Shown: positions 24,289 through 33,662, counted from the stretch's first letter. The stretch is DNA of 64,000 nt from Sandaracinaceae bacterium (GCA_019694315.1 JAIBCE010000003.1:1-64000); one strand, 5' to 3'. Notes: a model not told the origin generated them from the letters alone. Made by a program: numbers and translations.

Positions 24289-24338
24289 TCCCGCGTGGTC
24301 GCGCCGTGCGGTGACGGCGCGGCTATGCTCTCGCCACC

Positions 24339-25166
24339 ATGACCGACGTGCGTCGCGCGCTCCCGATCGCGCTCACCATCGCGGGCTCCGATCCGTCCGG
24401 TGGCGCCGGCCTGCAGGCCGATCTCAAGACCTTCCACCAGCACCGGATCTACGGCGCGAGCGTGGTCACCCTCGTCACGGTGCAGAGCACCGTGCGGGTC
24501 TCGCGCGTCGAGGTCCTCTCGCCCGAGCTCGTGCGTGAGCAGCTCATCGCGGTGCTCGACGATCTCGGGCCTCTCGCGATCAAGACGGGCGCGCTCGGCT
24601 CTGCGGAGGTCGTGCGCGAGGTCGCCGCTACGCTGGAGCCGCGCCTCACCCGCGAGGGACCAGCGCTCGTCGTGGATCCCGTCATGATCAGCAAGCACGG
24701 CCACGCGCTCCTCGCCCCGAGCGCAGTCGACGCCTGCATCGAGCACCTCTTTCCGCTCGCCTCGCTGATCACCCCGAACGTACCCGAGGCCGCGCACCTC
24801 CTCGGTCTGTCGGATCCGACCTCGATCACGCACGAGCACGAGGCCGCCGAGGCAGCGCTCACGCTCGCGCGAAGGACGGGCGTGCCGGTGCTCCTCAAGG
24901 GCGGACACCTCGCGGGCGACAAGAGCGTCGATCTCCTCGCGGTCGGCGGCGAGATCGAGCGCTTCGAGGCCCCCCGCGTCGACTCTCCCCACACCCACGG
25001 CACGGGCTGCACCTACGCCGCCGCGATCACGGCGCGGCTCGCGCGCGGCGAGGCGCTGAGGGACGCCATCCGTCACGCCAAGGGGTGGGTCACGCGCGCG
25101 ATCGCGAGCGCGCCGGCGATCGGCAAGGGCATCGGCCCCGTCGATCACCTCGTCGCGCTCGACTGA
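24339..25166 (+). CDS. thiD: hydroxymethylpyrimidine/phosphomethylpyrimidine kinase
   Basis: A 275-residue ribokinase-fold enzyme of thiamine synthesis that phosphorylates HMP and then HMP-phosphate with ATP. Conserved segments are TIAGSDPSGGAGLQADLKTF at the N-terminus, VVDPVMISKHGHALL, ITPNVPEAAHLLG and the anion hole and catalytic Asp in HTHGTGCTYAAAI. Length is standard. No other thiamine gene is nearby and the short leader leaves no room for a TPP riboswitch. TATGCT lies 9 bases before the ATG. It converges on the AgmX-like gene, with a 13-bp tandem repeat in between. Confidence 0.95.
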   Translation: MTDVRRALPIALTIAGSDPSGGAGLQADLKTFHQHRIYGASVVTLVTVQSTVRVSRVEVLSPELVREQLIAVLDDLGPLAIKTGALGSAEVVREVAATLEPRLTREGPALVVDPVMISKHGHALLAPSAVDACIEHLFPLASLITPNVPEAAHLLGLSDPTSITHEHEAAEAALTLARRTGVPVLLKGGHLAGDKSVDLLAVGGEIERFEAPRVDSPHTHGTGCTYAAAITARLARGEALRDAIRHAKGWVTRAIASAPAIGKGIGPVDHLVALD

Positions 25167-25184
25167 TTCGCGTCAGCGCCCCCC

Positions 25185-25235
25185 CTCAGCGGCCCCTCTC
25201 AGCGACCCCTCTCAGCGACCCCTCTCAGCGACCCA
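25185..25235. repeat. 13-bp tandem repeat at the thiD 3' boundary
   Basis: Almost four head-to-tail copies of a 13-bp unit (CTCAGCGACCCCT; the first has one G for A) at 25185, 25198, 25211 and 25224. The last copy contains the stop codon of the leftward gene, so most of the array lies in the short convergent spacer. Confidence 0.95.
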
Positions 25236-26031
25236 GCGTGACCACGTGCGTCACGGAGCGCGACGCCGGCGGGGCCGGCACCCGCGAGCTGCCTACGATG
25301 CCCGCGAGGCAGCTGAGCACTGGGCCAGCCCCGACCCCCGAAGGGAGCGTCGCGCCTTCGAGGGCCATCGAGCCATCCGGGCGCACCTCGAGGCGGAGCG
25401 TGATGTCACCGGGCGTGCTGGTGGAGGCCACGGGGAGGCAGCGCAAGATCGCGTCGCGCTGGTGATCGAGCGACGCGTGCACGAGCCCCTCGTCGTAGCG
25501 GTTGCTCGGCGGGCCCGGAGGCGTGGGGGGCGTCGGAGGCGGCGGCGGCTGCGTGGGGGTGCGGAGCTGGATCGAGGCGCTCACGGTCCGTCGGATCGGC
25601 CGCGCCTCGAGGCGCACGAGCCAGCGACGCGCGGCGGTGTCGAGGCACTGACGAACGGCCGCATCGGCCGGCGTGGTGCGCACCCGGAGCGAGAGGCCCC
25701 CGCGCGCCGAGAGGCTCGCCTGCACCGTGGCCCGGAACGCAGCGCCTGCAGGAAAACAAGCCATCATGTCGCCGCGCGACTGCGTGAGGGTCGCGCGAAC
25801 CTCGGCCACGGTGAGGGGCGGTGGCGGAGGACGGGGGACCATGACCGGCGCTCCCGCCGCCAAGCCGCTGCCAGGCGCGATTTCGGCCTCCACGGCCGCG
25901 TCTCCCGAGGCCCCGAGATCCGGGGGAGGGCGCCGCACCGCGCGCGCGAGCGCGAGCGAGGGCACGAGCGCGACGACCAGCACGAGGCCCAGCACATGAC
26001 GAAGGGTGCGCGAGAAGACGAGGGCTGCCAT
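25225..26031 (-). CDS. exported protein with two AgmX/PglI-like C-terminal domains
   Basis: A 268-residue exported protein. ATG at 26031 has a strong ribosome site (GGAGG, 6 bases upstream) and opens a signal peptide ending in LALA; an upstream ATG at 26100 overlaps the previous stop but gives no good signal peptide. After a Pro-rich linker come two similar beta-rich units of about 75 residues, each with one Cys near its start and one near its end (ACFPAG ... RQCLDT, and RCLPVA ... LSCLAG), separated by a Pro-rich linker. This spacing is that of the AgmX/PglI C-terminal domain of myxobacterial surface and motility proteins, related to energy-transducing TonB-like regions. The family call is moderate. 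It lies directly downstream of the radical SAM gene and is probably co-transcribed with it. Confidence 0.6.
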   Translation of the reverse strand: MAALVFSRTLRHVLGLVLVVALVPSLALARAVRRPPPDLGASGDAAVEAEIAPGSGLAAGAPVMVPRPPPPPLTVAEVRATLTQSRGDMMACFPAGAAFRATVQASLSARGGLSLRVRTTPADAAVRQCLDTAARRWLVRLEARPIRRTVSASIQLRTPTQPPPPPTPPTPPGPPSNRYDEGLVHASLDHQRDAILRCLPVASTSTPGDITLRLEVRPDGSMALEGATLPSGVGAGPVLSCLAGIVGSSRVPAPPASRSVTHVVTLGR

Positions 26032-26096
26032 CGACGACCTCCACGTGGCCAGGTGCGTTGCGTTTGTGACCGAGACGTCCTCGGTGGCTTGGCTCT

Positions 26097-27932
26097 TCAT
26101 CGCACGGCCTCCACGATCCACTGGTTGCTGGTCCCCGCGGCCACCTCGAGCTGCGTCGTGACCGTGAGGCCTCCAGCCGCCAGCCTGCGCGCGCAGGCCT
26201 CGGCGTCGTCGAGGCGATGGTGCTCGAACGCCAGCGTCTGGGCGGCGTGCGCACGACGAGCGCGCGGCCTCGATCGCAGGAGGGCGAACGCCTGATCGTC
26301 CACCACGATCAGCCTTCCTCCCACACGGAGCGCGCGTCTCGCGCGCCGCACGAGGTCCTCGGGATCGCGAACGTGGTTCCACGCATGGAGCACGAGCACC
26401 ACGTCGAACGCGGCGTCGTCCTCGATCCCGTCGGCCGTCCCGAGACGGCTCTCGGCACGTGGCATCCGTGATCGCAACGTCGCGAGCCTCGCCTCGTCCG
26501 GATCGAGGCCGACGTAGCGCACGTCCTCGCGATCGAGCTCCGCGGCGTAGCGCAGCTCGCCGCACCCCACGTCGAGCACATCACCGGTGATCCGCGAGAG
26601 GCGCTCGCGCACCCGCGCGTCGTCGCGCGAGAACACATCCTCGCTCGAGACCTCGAAGAGCCCGCTGCATCGCGGACGATCCTCGCAGGCGGCGCAGATC
26701 GGCGAGCGCGTGACCGCCCGCAGATCCTTCGAGAAGTCGCTCGACGCGAGGGTCTCCGACACGTCGAGGTAGAGCTGACCGCTCCTCGTGCGCAGCGCCG
26801 TGAGCTCCGCGTCCGACGCGTCGCGCCCTTCGGCGCGGAACCGCACGAGGCGAGGACCGTGACGCACGTGGAGGTCGCGCGCGTGATCCCACGGCGTGAT
26901 CCCGAGCGGTCGCACGGGACAGGTCTCGGTCGTGATCGCCTCGGGCAGGTCCTTGCGCACGATCCTCTCCGCGACGAAGTCGAAGGAGTTGCCGCGCGTC
27001 CCGTCGCGTCGCGGCTGGAGCTCGTCGGCGCCGAAGCTCGCCTCGTAGGCCCGATAGAGGCCCGGACAGGGCCCCCGGAGCGTGCAGCCTTCACAGGCGC
27101 TCGGCTGCACCTTGTTGAGATCGTCCACGGGGAAGAAGTCCGCCTCTCCGATCTCCACCATGCTCCGGAACCCATGGGTCCGGAGATCGTCGAAGGCGTC
27201 CTCCCAGCCCGGCACGAGGCAGAGCGGCACGCCCCCGTGGAGCAACCGTGATCGTCCGTCGAGGGTGCGCGCGCCCTCGGCCACGAGGGCTCGTCCGTGA
27301 TCCAGTGCCTCGGCCACGCGCCGGCCCACGTGCGCCACGCGCGGTACGAGGTGCTCGAAGCTGCGATCGGCGCCGCCCTTGGGCTCGACCATCGAGAGCT
27401 TGAGCTTGGCCTCCGTGATTGGCACCACGAGCTCGACGAGCGCTCGAAGGTGCTCGACGTTGTGGCGTGTGATCACGCAGTTCACCGTCAGATCGAAGGG
27501 CTGCCCGCGGGCGCGCTGACGGGCCGCATGGGCCGCGACGTTGCGGAGCCCGGCCACCGTCTCGTCGAACGCCTCGGAGCGAACCATGAGGTTGTGCGTC
27601 TTGGCGCTCCCGCCATGGAGCGAGAGGTACACGTACTCGAGCCGCGCCGCGCCGAGCCGCTCGACCAGCTCGGGGTAGCGCAGCATGCGGCCGTTGGTGA
27701 CGAGCCCGAAGCCCAGGCCGAGGCTGCGCACGTGCTCGGCCCAGCGCACGAGCTCGGGCCGGATCGTGGGCTCGCCGCCCGAGAGCACGACCATCGTGTG
27801 CCCGAGCGCCGCCGCGCGCTCGATCTTGGCGTGGACCTCGGCCGCCTCTCCCTCGACGTGCCGGACATCGAGCGTGTGACAGAAGGTGCAGTGATCGTTA
27901 CAGCCGTAGCCGACCTTGATCAGCGCCTTCAC
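26097..27932 (-). CDS. radical SAM protein fused to a class I methyltransferase
   Basis: A 611-residue fusion. Residues 1-230 are a radical SAM barrel with the cluster motif CX3CX2C (C11, C15, C18 in GCNDHCTFC) and the GGEP motif of SAM binding. Residues about 280-425 hold two further Cys groups (CEGCTLRGPC near 281-291, CAACEDRPRC near 412-421) able to bind extra FeS clusters, like SPASM/twitch domains. From about 445 a Rossmann methyltransferase follows, with VLDVGCGE as motif I and DVVLVLHAWNHV as the later acidic motif. Such fusions are uncommon. Together the halves could activate a substrate by a radical step and also methylate it from SAM; the substrate is unknown. GTG start; TACCAT lies 6 bases upstream, suggesting a leaderless mRNA. 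Confidence 0.85.
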   Translation of the reverse strand: MKALIKVGYGCNDHCTFCHTLDVRHVEGEAAEVHAKIERAAALGHTMVVLSGGEPTIRPELVRWAEHVRSLGLGFGLVTNGRMLRYPELVERLGAARLEYVYLSLHGGSAKTHNLMVRSEAFDETVAGLRNVAAHAARQRARGQPFDLTVNCVITRHNVEHLRALVELVVPITEAKLKLSMVEPKGGADRSFEHLVPRVAHVGRRVAEALDHGRALVAEGARTLDGRSRLLHGGVPLCLVPGWEDAFDDLRTHGFRSMVEIGEADFFPVDDLNKVQPSACEGCTLRGPCPGLYRAYEASFGADELQPRRDGTRGNSFDFVAERIVRKDLPEAITTETCPVRPLGITPWDHARDLHVRHGPRLVRFRAEGRDASDAELTALRTRSGQLYLDVSETLASSDFSKDLRAVTRSPICAACEDRPRCSGLFEVSSEDVFSRDDARVRERLSRITGDVLDVGCGELRYAAELDREDVRYVGLDPDEARLATLRSRMPRAESRLGTADGIEDDAAFDVVLVLHAWNHVRDPEDLVRRARRALRVGGRLIVVDDQAFALLRSRPRARRAHAAQTLAFEHHRLDDAEACARRLAAGGLTVTTQLEVAAGTSNQWIVEAVR

Positions 27933-27974
27933 GCCGCGATGGTACCCGAGCCCTCGTCGTCGCTCATGCGAGCC

Positions 27975-28403
27975 TCACGCGGGCGGGAGGGCTTTGTCGT
28001 CACTCACGAGGTGCCTCTCGAAGATCGCTCGGTACTTCGCGGGGATCTCCCGCGCGCGATACGTGCTCATGTCGAGACACGCGACGACGACCTTGCCGCG
28101 CACGGCGGGGCGCCCCCCCACGCTGCCCGCGTAGACAAACGTCGCCGACGTCCGCCCGAGCCGCTCCACGTCCACCGCGACCTCGAGCTCGTCACCGAAG
28201 CGAACGGGCGACTGGAAGTCCGCCTCGGCGTGCACGGCGGGCCAGCCCACGCCCTCGTCGAGGCACGCGCGATACGGCACCCCCTCGCTGTCGAAGAAGT
28301 CCTCGAACGCCACGTGGAAGAAGTGGAAGAAGCGGGGGTAGTAGACGATGCGCGCGTGATCCTCGTCCGAGAAGCGCACCTTGATGCTCGAGCGGAACGT
28401 CAT
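27975..28403 (-). CDS. hotdog acyl-CoA thioesterase (YbgC/4HBT type)
   Basis: A 142-residue single-hotdog enzyme that cleaves acyl-CoA thioesters. The active-site segment reads VRFSDEDHARIVYYPRFF, with the catalytic Asp in the position of the 4-hydroxybenzoyl-CoA thioesterase family, and the rest (VGRPAV... and REIPAKYRA) follows the usual pattern. Which acyl group it acts on cannot be told. It is the second gene of a leftward pair with another thioesterase (57 bases upstream) and is followed after 42 bases by the radical SAM gene. Confidence 0.88.
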   Translation of the reverse strand: MTFRSSIKVRFSDEDHARIVYYPRFFHFFHVAFEDFFDSEGVPYRACLDEGVGWPAVHAEADFQSPVRFGDELEVAVDVERLGRTSATFVYAGSVGGRPAVRGKVVVACLDMSTYRAREIPAKYRAIFERHLVSDDKALPPA

Positions 28404-28460
28404 GCGCGAGACCTTGCGATCAACGTCGGAGTCGCGCGAGCCGATCCTCGGGGCCGCCGA

Positions 28461-29285
28461 TCAACGGTGGAGCCGCGCGAGCTGCCGGCTCATCGCGACG
28501 AGCGCGCCCGTCTCGTCGAAGATCTCACCGTCCTCTTCGAGGTAGCCGCCCACGAGCGCCCGCGTGCGAAACACGGCCTGCACCCAGCCAGGCGCCGGCC
28601 GCGCACGGAGGTGGATGGTGAGCTCGAGGGTCGGCACCCACCGCGCATGCGCGACCTCGAGGTTGAGCACCGGGGGTGGAAACGCGTCGGCGAAGAAGAG
28701 GAGCGAGAGCGCATCGGTCGGCCGCCCGTCACGCAGGCGAGCCCAGCCCGCGAGCGTCGCGTCGTCGTTCTTGATCCCGCTCGGCCACGAGACCGTGCCC
28801 GGCGCCATGCGCATCTCGACGCGGTCCGCGATCGAGAGATCCGTCGTGGGGCCGGCGCGCCCCTCGTCGCAGGCCTCGCGGGGCGGCAGCCTCGGGGCCA
28901 CCGCTCGAACGAGCGTCGGCCCCGACAGCGACGCGAAGTCGCCGAACGTCGCCAGCGTCCTCGAGACCTCGCCGCCGGCCTGCACCAAGCGCCCCATCGC
29001 GGTCGCGTGGCCGCGCCCCTGCCGCACGATCTCGATCTCGATACGCGCCGGGCCCGGCACCGCGACGCGGAGAAAGTGTGTGGTGATCGTGAACGGGTCC
29101 GGCACGGCCAGCACGCTCGCCATCGCCCGTGCGACCAGCACCGTGAGGTAGCCACCATTGGGCGCGCTCCCGATGCTCCAGGCCCCAGAAACGTGGGTGT
29201 CGAAGGCGATCTGCGTCCCCTCCCGCGAGACCTCCTGCGAGGCGGTGTCCCGGTCGAGCTCGTGCGACATCTCGGTCATACCCAT
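28461..29285 (-). CDS. double-hotdog thioesterase-like protein (TesB family)
   Basis: A 274-residue protein with two hotdog halves as in acyl-CoA thioesterase II: the N-terminal half contains SIGSAPNGGYLTVLVARAM, and the C-terminal half ends VGGYLEEDGEIFDETGALVAMSRQLARL, a conserved final strand pair of the family. It should act on an acyl-CoA in the cytoplasm. Start uncertain: ATGs lie at 29285, 29279 and 29270; the first is used. It is followed by the YbgC-type gene, so the pair suggests acyl-CoA turnover, but no fatty acid or polyketide gene is near. Confidence 0.8.
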   Translation of the reverse strand: MGMTEMSHELDRDTASQEVSREGTQIAFDTHVSGAWSIGSAPNGGYLTVLVARAMASVLAVPDPFTITTHFLRVAVPGPARIEIEIVRQGRGHATAMGRLVQAGGEVSRTLATFGDFASLSGPTLVRAVAPRLPPREACDEGRAGPTTDLSIADRVEMRMAPGTVSWPSGIKNDDATLAGWARLRDGRPTDALSLLFFADAFPPPVLNLEVAHARWVPTLELTIHLRARPAPGWVQAVFRTRALVGGYLEEDGEIFDETGALVAMSRQLARLHR

Positions 29286-29591
29286 GACATATCTCGTCCT
29301 GTCTCCGACGTTGACCGTACGTCACGCCCCGAATACCATGGGGCCCCGCGTCGTTGACCACGACGCCCCAGGTTTCGTCGGTTCCGCCCCGGTGCCTCGC
29401 GTGTCTCGCGCGGTCCCGCGTTTCTACCTCACGAGAGTCCTCCACGACGAGGCCGCGTGAGGTCTCCCACCGTCTGGCGCGCCCTCGGGCGTTCCCGGCG
29501 AGGGCGAGCATCGCACGCGCTGCTCGAGAGACGTCTCGCTGGTCGAGAGAAGCAACGAGCCGACACTTCGATCGAATCGAAGAGGAGTTGG
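29286..29591. other. 306-bp divergent region upstream of the CarD-like gene
   Basis: No gene is supported here. It separates the divergent starts of the thioesterase and the CarD-like gene and holds one near-consensus promoter (29311-29339) and a second TTGACC (29354) without a good -10 partner. An open frame from a GTG at 29457 would extend the CarD-like protein by 45 Arg-rich residues, but the ribosome site favours the ATG at 29592. Confidence 0.5.
29311..29339 (+). promoter_or_regulatory. sigma-70-like promoter of the CarD-like gene
   Basis: TTGACC (29311-29316), a 17-bp spacer and TACCAT (29334-29339) match the consensus at 5 of 6 and 4 of 6 positions. A start near 29346 gives a 5' leader of about 245 bases. 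Confidence 0.5.
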
Positions 29592-30539
29592 ATGCAAGCG
29601 CGCAAGGAAGACGGTCGGTCCAAGAAGACCACCAAGGCGACGCCGCAGAAGCCCACCAAGACCAAGGCCACCGCGAGCAAGACGAGCGCGAGGCTCGCGG
29701 CGGTCAAGGCGGTCAAGGCGCCCACCACGGCGGCGAAGAAGAAGAACGGCTCGAACGGACACGAGGACAAGAAGAAGCTCGACGCGAAGACGGAGATCAA
29801 GGGCAAGCCCGTCGCGAAAGCCAAGGTCGACGCCAAGCCCGAGGCCAAGGCGGCCAAGGCCGAGAAGCCCGAGGCCAAGCCCAAGCTCGTACAGAAGGTC
29901 GCCGCCGCCCCTGTCGCGCAGCCCGCCGAGGCGGCCGGCGCGAGCGAGCCCGCCAAGACGAATTCGTCGTTCGCGCGGCCCTCGCCCTGGAGCGCGCCCG
30001 TGCTGCCCCCCGTCAAGGTCGACGCGACGAAGACCGAGCAGCGCGCCGACGAGGGCGAGATCAAGGTCGGCGAGACCGTCGTCTATCCGGCGCGTGGCGT
30101 GGCTGACATCGTCGCGGTGGAGGACAAGGAGATCGGCGGCCGCCGCCAGAGCTTCTACGTGCTGCGGGTCCACGACACCGAGCAGAAGATCCTCGTGCCG
30201 GTGAACAACGCCGCGCAGATCGGGCTGCGACGCCCGATCAGCGAGGCGCAGGTTCGCGAGATCTTCCGCATCCTCAAGGTGACGGACGTCCCGCTCGACA
30301 CGCAGACCTGGAACCGTCGCTACCGCGGCTTCGTCGAGAAGCTGGCGACGGGAAGCGTCTTCGCCGTGGCCGAGGTGCTCCGTGACCTCTCGCGCGTGAA
30401 GATCGTGAAGGACGGCCTCTCGTTCAGCGAGCGGCAGATGCTGGAGCGGGCCCGCGGTCTCATCGTGAAGGAGATCGCCGTGGCCCGCGCCAAGCCCGAG
30501 GACGCCGTCCGCCAGCAGATCGAGGCGATCTTCGCCTGA
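29592..30539 (+). CDS. CarD-like transcription regulator with N-terminal Lys/Ala/Pro-rich domain
   Basis: A 315-residue protein in two parts. Residues 1-150 are almost wholly Lys, Ala, Pro, Thr and Glu (repeats such as KAKVDAKPEAK), resembling histone H1 tails and suited to DNA contact. Residues about 155-315 are a CarD/CdnL domain: the RNA polymerase-interacting part starts IKVGETVVYPARGVADI, and the helical part contains WNRRYR and the conserved LSFSERQMLERAR. CarD proteins bind the polymerase beta subunit and stabilise open promoters. In Myxococcus CarD the basic HMGA-like part follows this domain; here it precedes it, and no RGRP AT-hook is seen. ATG at 29592 has AGGAG 4 bases upstream. 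It is followed by RNase G after 223 bases. Confidence 0.88.
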   Translation: MQARKEDGRSKKTTKATPQKPTKTKATASKTSARLAAVKAVKAPTTAAKKKNGSNGHEDKKKLDAKTEIKGKPVAKAKVDAKPEAKAAKAEKPEAKPKLVQKVAAAPVAQPAEAAGASEPAKTNSSFARPSPWSAPVLPPVKVDATKTEQRADEGEIKVGETVVYPARGVADIVAVEDKEIGGRRQSFYVLRVHDTEQKILVPVNNAAQIGLRRPISEAQVREIFRILKVTDVPLDTQTWNRRYRGFVEKLATGSVFAVAEVLRDLSRVKIVKDGLSFSERQMLERARGLIVKEIAVARAKPEDAVRQQIEAIFA

Positions 30540-30762
30540 GCCCTCCACGGAGGGAGCGTTCGGTCCGTGGGCACACGTCGTCGCTCGTCGACGATGGGGG
30601 ACGCCCGCGGACCTCCGACCAGACCCCGTGCGCGCGATCGCAGCCAGCTGCGTCGCCCACGGCGCGAGCGGCCCGGCGTCGCTCGCGTAGCCAGAGCGGC
30701 CGTGGCCGCCCCGCGAGAGCAGACCGCGAGGTCACCGGCACGGCCGCCATCGAGGAATCAGC
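30540..30762. other. intergenic region upstream of RNase G
   Basis: These 223 bases hold a small CCCTC/GAGGG hairpin just after the CarD-like gene (about 30542-30555) and otherwise no recognisable gene or motif. The promoter of the RNase G gene is presumably inside. Confidence 0.35.
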
Positions 30763-32316
<1,554 letters not shown>

Positions 32317-32378
32317 GCGGGGTGCCTCGAGCTCGCTTGAGCGTCGAGGCGCCTTCGCAGTACAAGGGACGTCGAGCC

Positions 32379-32702
32379 ATGTCGAACCAGGGTCAGCGGC
32401 GGGACGAGCGCGTCACCATCAACAAGGAGTTCGAGTCCTTCGACGCGTTCATCCAGGAGTACGTCACGAACATCTCGAGGACGGGTGTGTTCGTGAAGTC
32501 CAAGCAGCCGCTGCCGATCGGCACGCGCGTGAACCTGAAGTTCACGGTGATCATGGACGACATCGAGACGATCGAGGGCATCGGCGAGGTCGTGCGCGTC
32601 CAGCAGGATCCGCCCGGCATGGGCGTCGTGTTCCGCGAGCTCTCGGCGTACTCGCAGTCGCTGCTCGAGCGGCTCCTCACGGCGCCCGTCTCCAAGGGCT
32701 GA
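32379..32702 (+). CDS. PilZ-type domain protein (TIGR02266-like)
   Basis: A 107-residue single-domain protein of the PilZ superfamily as expanded in Myxococcus (TIGR02266). It begins RRDERVTINKEF and contains NISRTGVFVKSKQPLPIGTRV, the typical (N/D)xSxxG turn followed by a strand pair, then GIGEVVRVQ and GMGVVFREL. Whether it binds c-di-GMP is open; the RxxxR motif upstream of the domain is not clear. AAGGGA lies 9 bases before this ATG; an earlier ATG overlapping the rng stop is less likely. It sits between rng and the J-domain gene. Confidence 0.72.
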   Translation: MSNQGQRRDERVTINKEFESFDAFIQEYVTNISRTGVFVKSKQPLPIGTRVNLKFTVIMDDIETIEGIGEVVRVQQDPPGMGVVFRELSAYSQSLLERLLTAPVSKG

Positions 32703-32718
32703 GCGCAGGGAGCACACG

Positions 32719-33093
32719 GTGGCGCTGAGCAAGCCAGTGCACGAGCTGAGCGATGCCGAGCTCGAGGCGGAGCTCGAGCGTCGTCGACGCGCGCGCGCCG
32801 GACAGGCGGGGAGCGTCGCCAGCGTCCAGGCCAGCGGCGCCGAGGTGTCGCCCCGAGTCCAGCGCGCCCTCGACGCGATCGAGAAGGATCGCGAGGTGCT
32901 CCAGGCTTACGCGAACCTCGAGCTCTCCAAGGGCGCCAGCTGGAGCGAGATCGAGACCCGCTACCGCGAACTCCTGGCGCGCTTCCATCCCGACAAGCAC
33001 CGCGCCGATCCGGAGCGCTACCGCGCCGCGCTCGACGTCGTGGCGGGCCTCACCCGCGCCTACCAGGTGCTCTACGAGCGCGTGAAGCGGTAG
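32719..33093 (+). CDS. small J-domain protein
   Basis: A 124-residue protein with a C-terminal J domain (about residues 58-122) containing the HPDKH motif that stimulates the ATPase of Hsp70 (DnaK). The first half is a charged helix (LSDAELEAELERRRRAR) and an Ala/Ser-rich linker. There is no Gly/Phe-rich region or zinc domain, so it is not DnaJ itself but a specialised co-chaperone. It starts with GTG 16 bases after the PilZ-type gene. Its 3' end overlaps the 3' end of the convergent MarR gene by 44 bases. Confidence 0.82.
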   Translation: MALSKPVHELSDAELEAELERRRRARAGQAGSVASVQASGAEVSPRVQRALDAIEKDREVLQAYANLELSKGASWSEIETRYRELLARFHPDKHRADPERYRAALDVVAGLTRAYQVLYERVKR

Positions 33094-33601
33094 CGGCGGG
33101 TCGCGCGGCGCGGGGCCTGGTCGCGGGCGAGGTCGGGCGCTCGAGGATGGGGAGCAGCTTGCCGAGCAGACGCTTGAGCTGAGCCAGCTCGCGAGCGGTG
33201 AGCTGCGGCGCGACCTCGGCCTCCACGCGGAGAAGGACGCCGGTCCCGTGGACCATCGCGGCGAGGCCGTGGTCGGTGAGATGCACGCGGCGCGCGCGCG
33301 CGTCGAGGGGATCGGTCTCGATGCGCACCATGCCGAGCTCCGTGAGCTCGGCGACGAGGGGCTGCACGGCCTGCTTCGTCACGCCCAGCGCGTGCGCGAG
33401 GTCGGTGATGCGGATGCCCCCCTCGACGAGGAGGTGCGGGAAGAGCCGCGTGTGCGCTTCGCGCACGACCGAGGCGCCTGCCTCGGCGTGGACGGCGGCG
33501 AGCACGCGCTCGCTCCAGCGCTGTCCTGCGCGCACGAGGAGGAAGCCGAGGCTCTCTGCCTGGAGGGCCTGGAGGTGCTGGATCGAGCGTCGGCGGGGCA
33601 C
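33050..33601 (-). CDS. MarR-family transcription regulator
   Basis: A 183-residue winged-helix regulator: after a short N-terminal stretch it has ITDLAHALGVTKQAVQPLVAELTELGMV (cited in parts ITDLAHALGVTKQAV and QPLVAELTELG), the recognition helix, then DARARRVHLTDHG for the wing. Such proteins bind as dimers to palindromes and respond to small ligands. The GTG start at 33601 places two 16-bp palindromes directly upstream, between it and the divergent methyltransferase-like gene, so it very probably controls both genes. Its last 30 residues are Arg/Ala/Pro-rich and overlap the J-domain gene by 44 bases. Ligand unknown. Confidence 0.82.
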   Translation of the reverse strand: MPRRRSIQHLQALQAESLGFLLVRAGQRWSERVLAAVHAEAGASVVREAHTRLFPHLLVEGGIRITDLAHALGVTKQAVQPLVAELTELGMVRIETDPLDARARRVHLTDHGLAAMVHGTGVLLRVEAEVAPQLTARELAQLKRLLGKLLPILERPTSPATRPRAARPAATASRARRAPGRRG

Positions 33602-33605
33602 GACG

Positions 33606-33645
33606 GTCAATCGTACTTGACGAACGATGGTCAAGCGTGCTTGAC
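33606..33645. promoter_or_regulatory. pair of MarR-type operators
   Basis: Two 16-bp inverted repeats, GTCAATCGTACTTGAC (33606-33621) and GTCAAGCGTGCTTGAC (33630-33645), lie 24 bases apart centre to centre in the divergent promoter region. They share the half-site GTCAA/TTGAC and a CGT core. Two sites on one face roughly 2.3 turns apart suggest dimer pairs of the MarR protein encoded beside them. Confidence 0.75.
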
Positions 33646-33662
33646 TTTGTGGGAGGTCACGG

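Noticed and set aside
24289-24338. TPP riboswitch before thiD
   Set aside because: The gap is 50 bases and lacks the CUGAGA segment.
29457-29591. Upstream GTG start extending the CarD-like protein
   Set aside because: The added segment is Arg-rich without similarity, while AGGAG sits 4 bases before the ATG at 29592.
29592-30050. AT-hook (RGRP) motifs in the basic region
   Set aside because: The region has KP and AK repeats but no GRP core, so it is better described as histone H1-like.
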